Positions 14,653 through 22,253 of a stretch of 64,000 nucleotides of DNA are shown one piece after another. The position numbers and the translations under genes are program-made. The notes beneath the pieces are model-generated. The model saw nothing but the letters and a program-made list of their open reading frames with translations, searched no databases and was not told where the DNA came from. The stretch is from Spongiactinospora rosea. GTDB taxonomy: Bacteria > Actinomycetota > Actinomycetes > Streptosporangiales > Streptosporangiaceae. Numbering within the stretch: position 1 is the stretch's first letter; each line of letters begins with the position of its first letter. Location: NCBI RefSeq assembly GCF_003315795.1, contig NZ_QMEY01000027.1, positions 1-64,000 of the forward strand. Direction: 5' to 3'.

Positions 14653-16059
14653 ATGGACGAACTGCACCACCTCTCGGCGACGGAAGCGCTGCGCGCCTTC
14701 CGCGCCCGGCGGCTGTCGCCGGTCGAGCTGACCGAGGCGGTGATCGCCCGGGCCGAGCGTACCGAGCCGGTCGTCAACGCGCTGTGCCACCGCTTCTTCG
14801 AGGAGGCGCTGCGGCAGGCCGAGCTGGCCGAACGCCGCTACGCGGGCCAGGGCGAGCCGCCGCGGCCACTGGAGGGGCTGCCCACCGTCGTCAAGGAGGA
14901 CGAACCGGTCACGGGCCAGCCCTGGACCCAGGGCTCGGTGCGCTACCGCGACGCCGTCGCCGGGCACACCTCGGTGTTCGTGCAGCGCGTGCTGGACGCG
15001 GGCGCGATCGTGCACGCCCGAAGCACGGCGTCGGAGTTCGCGTCCGCCGCGTTCACGCACTCGGAGCTGTGGGGCGTCACCCGCAACCCGTGGAACCCGG
15101 AGTTCTCGCCCGGCGGCTCGTCGGGCGGCTCGGCGGCGGCGCTGGCCGCCGGTTCGACGGTGCTGGCCACCGGATCGGACACCGCGGGCTCGATCCGCGT
15201 GCCCGCCTCGTTCAGCGGGGTGGTCGGCTTCAAGCCGCCGCACGGCCGGGTACCGGTGGACCCGCCCTACCACCTGGACACCTACGTCCACTCCGGGGTG
15301 CTGGCCCGGACCGTCGCCGATGTGGCGCTGATGCAGAACGTCGTGGCCGGGCCGCACCCGGCGGACGTCGGCTCGCTGCGGCCCCGGCACGTCCTGCCCG
15401 ACCCCGCCGAGCCGGGCCGCGACCTGCGCGGGATGCGGATCGCGCTGTCCGCGGATCTCGGCTGGGCGGTCGATCCGGAGGTCCGCCGCAACACGCGGGA
15501 GTACGGCGAGCGGCTGCGGGCGGCGGGGGCCCAGGTCGAGGAGGTCGGGATCAGCGTGCCGCGCGCGCAGGTGATGCGCGCGGCGGCGATCCACTTCCAC
15601 TACGGGTTCGGCGCGGTCATCGCGGCCGAGGGGCCCGGCATCACCCCGTACGCGGAGGCGTTCGCGCGGTGGGCGGCCGAGGAGGCCGCCGGGGCCGGAG
15701 TTCTGGACGGGTACGCCATCGAGACCGAGCTGTACCGGCCGGTCGGCGAGCTGTTCGAGCGGTTCGACGCGCTGGTCTGCCCGACGGCGGCCACCCGCGG
15801 GCTGGTGGCGGGCGAGGACTACGTCGGCCACGGCCCTGAGGTGGACGGCGAACGCCTCGGGCACTACCTGGAGTCGCTGCTCGCGCTGCCGTTCAACATC
15901 ATGAGCCGCTGCCCGGTACTGGCCGTGCCGTCCGGTTTCGCCCGCAACGGGGTGCCCACCGGGGTGCAGATCGTCGGGCGCCCGTTCGACGACGACACGC
16001 CGTTCCGGATCGGCGCGGCGGCCGAGCGGCCGCAGCACTGGCCGGAGGTCACGCCATGA
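14653..16059 (+). CDS. Amidase-signature hydrolase (GatA/AtzF type)
   Basis: 468 residues with the complete Ser-cisSer-Lys triad of the amidase signature family: Lys in PTVVKEDE (about residue 80), the glycine/serine block SPGGSSGGSAAALAAG (about 155-170) and the nucleophile in GSDTAGSIRVPAS (about 177-188). It hydrolyses an amide, perhaps the primary amide of the operon substrate. It starts 40 bases after the cyclodeaminase-like gene with GGGAAGGA as ribosome site. Its last 35 residues (GRPFDDDTPFRIGAAAE...) are repeated in the short reading frame that follows. Confidence 0.88.
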   Translation: MDELHHLSATEALRAFRARRLSPVELTEAVIARAERTEPVVNALCHRFFEEALRQAELAERRYAGQGEPPRPLEGLPTVVKEDEPVTGQPWTQGSVRYRDAVAGHTSVFVQRVLDAGAIVHARSTASEFASAAFTHSELWGVTRNPWNPEFSPGGSSGGSAAALAAGSTVLATGSDTAGSIRVPASFSGVVGFKPPHGRVPVDPPYHLDTYVHSGVLARTVADVALMQNVVAGPHPADVGSLRPRHVLPDPAEPGRDLRGMRIALSADLGWAVDPEVRRNTREYGERLRAAGAQVEEVGISVPRAQVMRAAAIHFHYGFGAVIAAEGPGITPYAEAFARWAAEEAAGAGVLDGYAIETELYRPVGELFERFDALVCPTAATRGLVAGEDYVGHGPEVDGERLGHYLESLLALPFNIMSRCPVLAVPSGFARNGVPTGVQIVGRPFDDDTPFRIGAAAERPQHWPEVTP

Positions 16060-16143
16060 GCCCGCGCAACGCCGACGCGGCCCGGGTCGCCGGTCGCCCG
16101 TTCGGTGAGGACACACCGTTCCGGATCGGCGCGGCGGCCGAGC
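15979..16143 (+). repeat. 49-bp imperfect direct repeat at the amidase 3' end
   Basis: Bases 15979-16027 and 16095-16143 match at 45 of 49 positions with an offset of 116 bases; within them 15994-16027 and 16110-16143 differ at one base of 34. Both copies encode GRPF(D/G)(D/E)DTPFRIGAAAE in frame. The repeat marks a past amidase duplication or recombination. Confidence 0.85.
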
Positions 16144-16175
16144 AGGCGCGGCGCTGGGTGGGGGGTGTGGCGTGA
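16056..16175 (+). pseudogene. Remnant C-terminus of a second amidase gene
   Basis: A 39-codon frame opens with ATG 16056 (ATGA overlap with the amidase stop) and closes at TGA 16173-16175, where the next gene begins with GTGA. Residues 13-26 (GRPFGEDTPFRIGA) repeat the C-terminal motif of the preceding amidase, but the flanking residues differ. It therefore appears to be the tail of a once complete paralogous amidase lost by deletion, not a new peptide gene. The overlapping stop and start codons mean it may still be translated and keep coupling to the oxidoreductase downstream. Confidence 0.7.
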
Positions 16176-17374
16176 GCGGGCGGGAGGCCGATGTGGTGAT
16201 CGTCGGCGCGGGTGTGATCGGCGCGTTCGCCGCGTACTACCTGGCCCGCGCGGGCGAGCGGGTCGTCGTGCTCGACCCCGACCCGGGCGGCGGCGCGTCC
16301 GCCGGGAACGCCGGGCTGCTGGTCCCCAGCTACAGCCGCCCGATGGCGCACCCGCAGGCGCTGGCCGAGGGGGTGCGGGCGGTCCTGGGCGGGGGCCACG
16401 ACATCACGCTGCGCCGCCCGCTGCGGGCCGGGACGCTGGCCTGGATGGCCCGGTTCGCGCTCGCCGCCCGGCCCGGCCGGGCCTGGCGCACGGCCCCCCG
16501 GCTGGCCGCGATGGCCGCCCGCAGCCTGCGGCTTTACACCGAGTTCGCGGACGCCGAGCGCCTGGACATCGGCCTGCGCGACGCCGGGCTGCTCGCGGTG
16601 AGCCGCGACCGCCGCACCCTGGACGCCCAGCGGCGTACCGCCGAACGGCTCGCCCGCCTCGGCGTCGCCGCAGAAGTCCTGGACCCGGCCGCCGTCGCGG
16701 ACGCCGAACCGGGCCTCGGCCCGGTGGCCGGCGGCGTCCGGTTCCCCGGCGACGCGCTCCTGGACCCGCTGGACGCCACCCGGGCCGCGCTGACCGCGGC
16801 CGAGCGGCACGGCGCGGTCCTGGTACGCACCGCCGCCCGGCGGATCCGGCACGTCAACGGCCAGGTCACCGGCGTGGACACCGAGGCCGGGCCGGTCGCC
16901 GCCACCACCGTGGTCCTGGCCGCCGGTACGTCGAGCGTGGCGCTGGCCCGCTCGGCGGGCGTCCGGCTGCCGGTGGAACCCGGCCACGGCTGGAGCCTCA
17001 CCCTGCCCGTCGCCGAGCCGCTGCTGCGCCACGCCGTACTGGACCTGGACGCGCACGTCGTACTCGCCCAGCGCGCCGACCGGTTGCGCCTGACCGGCGG
17101 CATGGAACTCGGCGGCCCGCCCGCGCCGCCCACGCCCGAGCGGTTCGCGTCGCTGCGCCGGACCGCGGCGGGCCTCCTCCCCGGGGCCGCCCTCGGCGAA
17201 CCAGGCGACCAGTGGCACGGGGCCCGCCCCATGACCCCCGACGGCCTGCCCATCGTCCGCAGGACCAGGCCCGGACTCGTCGTCGCCACCGGCCACGGGC
17301 AACTCGGCATGACACTCGCCCCCGCGACCGGCGAACTGATCGCCGCCGACCTCACCGCAAGGAGCCGAGGATGA
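16172..17374 (+). CDS. FAD-dependent amino acid oxidoreductase (DadA/DAO family)
   Basis: 400 residues. The N-terminal FAD Rossmann motif is VVIVGAGVIGAFAAYYLARAGERVVVLD (shown in part), and the C-terminal GHGQLGMTLAPATGELIA closes the FAD site in DAO-family enzymes. The family oxidises D-amino acids, sarcosine or dimethylglycine. In a carnitine-to-betaine operon a demethylating role (sarcosine or dimethylglycine oxidation) would be logical but is inferred. Start GTG 16172 overlaps the amidase remnant stop; its own stop overlaps the CoA-transferase start. Confidence 0.85.
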   Translation: MSGREADVVIVGAGVIGAFAAYYLARAGERVVVLDPDPGGGASAGNAGLLVPSYSRPMAHPQALAEGVRAVLGGGHDITLRRPLRAGTLAWMARFALAARPGRAWRTAPRLAAMAARSLRLYTEFADAERLDIGLRDAGLLAVSRDRRTLDAQRRTAERLARLGVAAEVLDPAAVADAEPGLGPVAGGVRFPGDALLDPLDATRAALTAAERHGAVLVRTAARRIRHVNGQVTGVDTEAGPVAATTVVLAAGTSSVALARSAGVRLPVEPGHGWSLTLPVAEPLLRHAVLDLDAHVVLAQRADRLRLTGGMELGGPPAPPTPERFASLRRTAAGLLPGAALGEPGDQWHGARPMTPDGLPIVRRTRPGLVVATGHGQLGMTLAPATGELIAADLTARSRG

Positions 17375-19782
17375 GCCCCCCACTGCACGGCGTCCGTGTC
17401 CTGGACTTCGGCCAGTACGTCGCCGGCCCCGCCGTCGCCCTGCTGCTCGCCGACCTGGGCGCCGAAGTGATCCGCATCGACCCTCCCGGCGGCCCCCGAT
17501 GGGACTCGCCCGCCGCCGCCGCGCTCAACTCCGGCAAGAAGAGCATCGTGCTGGACCTCACCGACCCGGCCGACGCGGCGACCGCCCGCCGCCTGGTGGC
17601 CACCGCCGACGTCGTGGTGGAGAACTTCCGGCCCGGCGTGATGGCCCGGTTCGGGCTCGGACCCGAGGACACGCTCGCGCTCAACCCGCGTGTGATCCAC
17701 CTGTCCATGCCCGGCTTCTCCGCCACCGACCCCCGCGCCGGCCTGCCCGCCTGGGAGGGCATCGTGCTGGCCGCCACCGGCGGCTTCACCGACATGGGGC
17801 TGAACCGGATCTTGATGGGCGTCGATCCGTCGTACACGCCGCTGCCGCTGGCCTCGGCGTACGCGGCGGCGCTCGGCGCGCTCTCGGTGGCGACCGGGCT
17901 GGTCGCCCGGCGGCGTACCGGCCGGGGCGACGCCTTCGAGGTGCCGCTGGCCGAGGCCGTGCTGGAGGGGCTGGCGTTCAACTCGCTGGCCGTCTCCGGC
18001 CTGCCGCCGCGCTACCTGTCGCTGCGCGAGCACGAGATCGCCCGGCGGCGGGCCGCCGGCGAGCCGATGGACCTCACGTACGAACGGTTGCAGGAACTCC
18101 TCGACCCGTTCTACCGCAGCTACCCCTGCCAGGACGGCCGGCTTTTCTACCACTGCTGCCCCGCCCACCGCACCCACGCGATCCGGTCGCTGAAGGTGCT
18201 CGGCCTCTGGGAGACCGTACGCGCCGAGGGCATTCCGACGTTCGACCCCTACCTGTCCACCGACCACTGGCCCGAGGACGCCGACTGCACGCTGCTCGCG
18301 TACCCGCTGTCCGAACACTGGACGCAGCGGCTGTCGAAGCTGATCGCGGAAGCCTTCCTGCGGCACCCGGCGGAGGAGTGGGAACGGCGGTTCGACGCGG
18401 CGGGCATCCCGGGGGCCGCCCACCGCAGCACGCTGGAGTGGCTGCGTTCTGAGCATCCGCGCGCGGCCGGGCTGCTCGCCACCGTCGACGATCCGGTCCA
18501 CGGCGAGCTGACCGTCCCCGGACCCGTGGTGTGGACCGAGGAGACGAAGCCCGGCCGCAGGCCCGCGCCCGCGCCCGACGCCGACCGGGCCGCGATCCTC
18601 GCGGACCTGCCCGGGGAGCCGTCGCCGGTCGCCCCCGCGGCGACGCCCGGCGGGCTGCCGCTGGACGGGGTCCGCATCCTGGACCTCACCAACGTCATCG
18701 CCGGGCCGATGATCGGCGCGACGCTCGCGCGGTTCGGGGCCGAGGTCATCAAGATCGATCCGCCGACGCCGGGCTTCGACCCGTACCACGCCGTGGTCAT
18801 CGGCACCCACGCCCAGCGCGGCAAGCGCAGCGTGCTCGCCGACCTGCGCACTCCCGCCGGGCGCGACGTGCTCGACCGGCTGCTGCCCACCGTGGACGTC
18901 GTCACGTTCAATGGCAGCGAACGCCAGCTCGGCGCGCTCGGCCTGGACCCTGAGCGGCTGCGGTCCATGCGGCCGGAGATCGTGCTGGTCCGGGTGGACG
19001 CCTACGGCGGGCCGGGCGAGGGGCCGCGCAGCCACGCGGCCGGTTACGACGACAACGTGCAGGCGTGCACCGGGATCATGACCAGGTTCGGCGGCGGCCC
19101 GGACACCCCCGAGGAGCACGCGCACCTGGGCACGATCGACGCCCTCGCCGGGTTCTGCGGGGCCTTCGCCGTCGTCGCGGCGCTGGCCGGGCGTGGCGAG
19201 CAGGCCCCGGTGATGCGCACGTCCCTCACCGCCGCCGGGCAGTTGCTCCAGATCCCGTTCCTGTACGACGGCGCGGGCCGCGATGACCTGCGGGAACCGT
19301 CCGGGCGCGAGGTGCTGGGCGAGCACCCGGGGTACCACTGCTACCAGGCCGCGGACGGCTGGTTCTTCCTCGCGGGCCCGGCCGGCGCGGCACAGGAGCG
19401 GTTCCAGGAGCACACGATCGAGGAGTGGGCCGAACTGCTCGGCCCGCGCGGAGTCGCCGTCCACCGCATCGAGCACATCGCCGACCTGCGCGCCCGCGGG
19501 CTGGTACGGGAGAGCGCCGGGCCCGTCCCGCTGCGCGACTCGGCGGTGTTCGTCCGCCACGACCGGCACCCCAGCGGCCGGGAGGTGGACCTGATCGCCC
19601 CGCAGGCCGTCCGGCCCCGGAACGCGCGGGTGCGGATGCCGTCCGACGCTCCGCGCTACGGCGCGCACACCCGCGAAGTGCTGGCCGAACTCGGCTTCAC
19701 GCCCGCCGAGATCGACGCGATGGCCGCCGACGGCTCGATCGCCGACTCCTGGACCGCCGACCACGGCTACCTGCCCACCTGA
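17371..19782 (+). CDS. Double-length CaiB/BaiF family CoA-transferase
   Basis: 803 residues, about twice the usual 400, made of two class III CoA-transferase units: residues 1-410 (GVRVLDFGQYVAGPAVALLLADLGAEVIRID near the start) and about 426-803 (GVRILDLTNVIAGPMIGATLARFGAEVIKID). Class III enzymes carry a catalytic Asp at the start of the helix after the central strand. In unit 2 it is present (LGTIDALAGFCGA); in unit 1 the matching place reads PLPLASAYAAALGA with Ser. Unit 1 therefore looks structural, as in other tandem members. The namesake CaiB moves CoA onto carnitine/gamma-butyrobetaine, which fits this operon. ATG 17371 overlaps the oxidoreductase stop. Confidence 0.85.
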   Translation: MSPPLHGVRVLDFGQYVAGPAVALLLADLGAEVIRIDPPGGPRWDSPAAAALNSGKKSIVLDLTDPADAATARRLVATADVVVENFRPGVMARFGLGPEDTLALNPRVIHLSMPGFSATDPRAGLPAWEGIVLAATGGFTDMGLNRILMGVDPSYTPLPLASAYAAALGALSVATGLVARRRTGRGDAFEVPLAEAVLEGLAFNSLAVSGLPPRYLSLREHEIARRRAAGEPMDLTYERLQELLDPFYRSYPCQDGRLFYHCCPAHRTHAIRSLKVLGLWETVRAEGIPTFDPYLSTDHWPEDADCTLLAYPLSEHWTQRLSKLIAEAFLRHPAEEWERRFDAAGIPGAAHRSTLEWLRSEHPRAAGLLATVDDPVHGELTVPGPVVWTEETKPGRRPAPAPDADRAAILADLPGEPSPVAPAATPGGLPLDGVRILDLTNVIAGPMIGATLARFGAEVIKIDPPTPGFDPYHAVVIGTHAQRGKRSVLADLRTPAGRDVLDRLLPTVDVVTFNGSERQLGALGLDPERLRSMRPEIVLVRVDAYGGPGEGPRSHAAGYDDNVQACTGIMTRFGGGPDTPEEHAHLGTIDALAGFCGAFAVVAALAGRGEQAPVMRTSLTAAGQLLQIPFLYDGAGRDDLREPSGREVLGEHPGYHCYQAADGWFFLAGPAGAAQERFQEHTIEEWAELLGPRGVAVHRIEHIADLRARGLVRESAGPVPLRDSAVFVRHDRHPSGREVDLIAPQAVRPRNARVRMPSDAPRYGAHTREVLAELGFTPAEIDAMAADGSIADSWTADHGYLPT

Positions 19783-19811
19783 ATCACCCTTTGTTAGGAA
19801 AGGAGCGCCCG

Positions 19812-20738
19812 ATGCGCGCGCCGTACGACCCCATCGCCATCACCGCCGCCGTCACCGGAGGCGACGTACTCCCCAGCCAGAGCCCCGCCGTCCCGTGCGG
19901 CCCGGAGGCGATCACCGAGGCGGCCGTGGCCGCCGCCCGCGCCGGGGCCACCGCCGTCCACCTGCACGCCCGGGAACTCGACGGCCGCCCCACGGGCTCG
20001 GCCGCGATGTTCAAGGAGATCGTCACCGGCGTGCGCGAGCAGTGCGACGTCGTGATCAACGTCACCACGGGCGGGTCCGTGGACATGACGCCCGACCAGC
20101 GCCTTGAGGGCGTCGTCGCGGTCGCCCCGGACATCGCGACGCTCAACCTCGGCACCATGAACTTCGAGGGCTTCCCGACGCGTTCCCGCTGGCCAGAGGT
20201 GCGGCACGACTGGGAGCGCAGGGTCTTGGAGCAGTCGGGTACGGTGGTCTTCACCAACACGCTCGCCATGATGCGCCGGTTCGCCACGACGTTCCGCGAG
20301 CTCGGGGTGACCCCGGAGTTGGAGGTGTACGACCTGAGCCACCTGTCGATGGCCCGCTTCCTGATCGATGAGGGCACGCTCGCCGCCCCGGTGCGCGTGC
20401 AGTTCGTCCTGGGCGTGCTCGGCGGCGCCGGGAGCAGCCCGCACGACCTGTTCGCGCTGCGCGAGGCCGCCGGCCGCATCCTCGGGCCCGACCTCGCCGC
20501 CGTCAGCGTCGCCGGTGTCGGCTACCCCGCCGAACTGCGGCTCGCCGCCATCGCCGCCGCCTCCGGCATGGACGTCCGGGTGGGCATCGAGGACAACCTG
20601 CGCATCCGCCGCCGTCGCCAGGCCGCCGACTCGGCCGAGCTGGTCGCGGCGGCGGTGACGATCGCCGACCAGTTGGAGCGCCCGATCGCCACCCCGGCGC
20701 AGCTTCGCGCCGAACTCGCCGCGGCGCACCGATCATGA
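19812..20738 (+). CDS. BKACE (beta-keto acid cleavage enzyme, DUF849), 3-dehydrocarnitine cleavage-like
   Basis: 308 residues of the DUF849/BKACE family, zinc-dependent TIM-barrel enzymes that react a beta-keto acid with acetyl-CoA to give acetoacetate and a new acyl-CoA. The zinc ligands are seen in AVHLHAREL (His50, His52), and the N-terminal ITAAVTGGDVLPSQSPAVP and the NVTTGGSVDMTPDQR loop are characteristic. With 3-dehydrocarnitine as substrate the product is betainyl-CoA, which would feed the thioesterase at 13228. ATG 19812 has AAGGAG upstream. The stop overlaps the nitrilase start. Confidence 0.88.
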   Translation: MRAPYDPIAITAAVTGGDVLPSQSPAVPCGPEAITEAAVAAARAGATAVHLHARELDGRPTGSAAMFKEIVTGVREQCDVVINVTTGGSVDMTPDQRLEGVVAVAPDIATLNLGTMNFEGFPTRSRWPEVRHDWERRVLEQSGTVVFTNTLAMMRRFATTFRELGVTPELEVYDLSHLSMARFLIDEGTLAAPVRVQFVLGVLGGAGSSPHDLFALREAAGRILGPDLAAVSVAGVGYPAELRLAAIAAASGMDVRVGIEDNLRIRRRRQAADSAELVAAAVTIADQLERPIATPAQLRAELAAAHRS

Positions 20739-21526
20739 GCTCGTTGCGGATCGCCTGCCTGCAGAGCGCGGGCCACGGCCGGGACGTCGAGGCCAACCTG
20801 GCCGAACTCGGCTCGGCCGCGGCCACCGCGGCGCAGGCGGGCGCGGAGCTGCTGATCACCCCGGAGATGTTCGTGACCGGGTACGACGTCGGCGACCTCG
20901 CCGACCTCGCCGCCCTGCCGCTGACCGAGCGGGTCGCCGCCATCGCGGCGGCCCACCGGATCTCGCTGGTCGCGGGCCTGCCCGCCGTCCTGCCGGGCGG
21001 CGGCGTCGGCAACCTGGCGGTCGTCGTCGACGAGGCGGGCCGGCCGCTGGCGAGCCACGTCAAGGCCCACCTGTACGGCGAGATCGACGGCCGGTTCCGC
21101 GCCGGGGACGCTCCCATGACCGTGTTCGACCACCGCGGCGTGCGGTGTGCCGTCATGATCTGCTTCGACGCGGAGTTCCCCGAGTCCGTCCGGCTCGCGG
21201 CCCTCGCGGGGGCGCACGCGGTGCTGGTCCCGACCGGCAACATGCACCCGTACGGCGCGATCAACGAGCACATGATGTGGACCCGGGCCTGGGAGAACCA
21301 GGTCCACCTCGCCTATGTCAACCGCTGCGGCACCGAGCGCACCACCGCGTACGTCGGCCGCACCCGCGTCATCGCCCCCGACGGCACCGAACTCGCCGCC
21401 GCGGGCACCGACCCCGGCCTCGTCTACGCCACCATCGACACCAAGGCCGTCACCCACGCCCGCGCCGGCTTCGCCTACCTGCCCACCCGCCGCCCGGAAC
21501 TCTACGGCCCGCTGGCAGGGGCTTGA
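20735..21526 (+). CDS. Carbon-nitrogen hydrolase (nitrilase superfamily)
   Basis: 263 residues with the Glu-Lys-Cys triad of the nitrilase superfamily: Glu44 in LLITPEMFVTGYD, Lys in HVKAHLYGEID and Cys in AVMICFDAEFPE. The nearby NRCGTERTTAYVG segment is typical of amidase-type branches (omega-amidase, carbamoylase). Being in the same operon as an amidase-signature enzyme, it probably removes an amide or carbamoyl group from the operon substrate. Start overlaps the BKACE stop (ATGA). The last 25 bases overlap the convergent TetR gene. Confidence 0.87.
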   Translation: MSSLRIACLQSAGHGRDVEANLAELGSAAATAAQAGAELLITPEMFVTGYDVGDLADLAALPLTERVAAIAAAHRISLVAGLPAVLPGGGVGNLAVVVDEAGRPLASHVKAHLYGEIDGRFRAGDAPMTVFDHRGVRCAVMICFDAEFPESVRLAALAGAHAVLVPTGNMHPYGAINEHMMWTRAWENQVHLAYVNRCGTERTTAYVGRTRVIAPDGTELAAAGTDPGLVYATIDTKAVTHARAGFAYLPTRRPELYGPLAGA

Positions 21527-22188
21527 CCACTGATCGAGGCGACCGTCTCGCGGGCGCGGGGCAGGGCGACGCCCACTCCGACCAGGACGGCGACGGCCGC
21601 GCCCGGGCCGGTGTCCTGCCACAGGCCCTTGTTGACGCTTTGCAGGAGTTCGAGCAGCAGCCCGCCGACTCCGGCGGCGAGGACTTCGGGCGGCAGGTGG
21701 TCGGCGAAGACGTGTCCGGCCTGGCCCTGGCGGAGGATCTTGGCGCAGTTGCGCATGGCCGGTTCGGACAGGTCCTCGAACCAGCCGTCGCGCAGGCTCT
21801 TGTAGCCCAGCGCCAGCAGGGTCCGGTAGCGGTCGCCGACCTGCCACAGTTCGATCGTGTGCCGGGCCAGCGCCTGCGCGGGGGAGTCGCCGGGGACGGT
21901 CGCCGCCGTGATGGCCGCGCGGATGGCGGCGGCGGCCTCGTCCGCGATGGCCTCCAGCAGCGCGAGACGGCCGGGGAAGTGCGCGTACAGCGTGCGGCGG
22001 ACCACTCCCGCGGCGCGGGCGATCTCGTCGATGGTCGCCTCGGGGTTGGCGCTCAGCTCGCGCCGCGCCACGGCCAGGATCCGCGCCCGGTTCGCGCGGG
22101 CATGGCTGCGCATCGGCGGCACGGCGGCAGCCGGGCCAGCAGGCCCAGAAGGCCCGGCCTTCGGCCCTCCGGCGGCGTCCTTGGTCAC
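21502..22188 (-). CDS. TetR-family repressor, likely of the divergent MMPL exporter
   Basis: 228 residues. The HTH spans about residues 28-75 (RILAVARRELSANPEATIDEIARAAGVVRRTLYAHFP, quoted in part), and the rest is the variable ligand-binding helix bundle. GTG 22188 is ten bases downstream of TAGATA, so leaderless. It is divergent from the MMPL gene and the 65-base gap holds a 7+7 palindrome overlapping the exporter promoter, the classic efflux-repressor layout. An N-terminal Gly/Pro/Ala-rich tail of about 25 residues precedes the HTH; a later start is possible. Confidence 0.87.
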   Translation of the reverse strand: MTKDAAGGPKAGPSGPAGPAAAVPPMRSHARANRARILAVARRELSANPEATIDEIARAAGVVRRTLYAHFPGRLALLEAIADEAAAAIRAAITAATVPGDSPAQALARHTIELWQVGDRYRTLLALGYKSLRDGWFEDLSEPAMRNCAKILRQGQAGHVFADHLPPEVLAAGVGGLLLELLQSVNKGLWQDTGPGAAVAVLVGVGVALPRARETVASISGQAPASGP

Positions 22189-22215
22189 GGATGCACCCTA
22201 TCTACTCTCGCGAAA

Positions 22216-22245
22216 GTTGCACATTACTGTGCAACTAACTAATCT
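22216..22245 (+). promoter_or_regulatory. Leaderless promoter of the MMPL gene with overlapping TetR operator
   Basis: GTTGCAC-ATTACT-GTGCAAC (22216-22235) is a perfect 7-bp inverted repeat. TTGCAC (22217-22222) inside it and TAATCT (22240-22245), 17 bases apart, form a sigma70-type promoter whose start point would fall at or next to the GTG at 22254, eight bases after the -10 box. A repressor bound to the palindrome would cover the -35 box. Confidence 0.7.
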
Positions 22246-22253
22246 CCCTGTCC

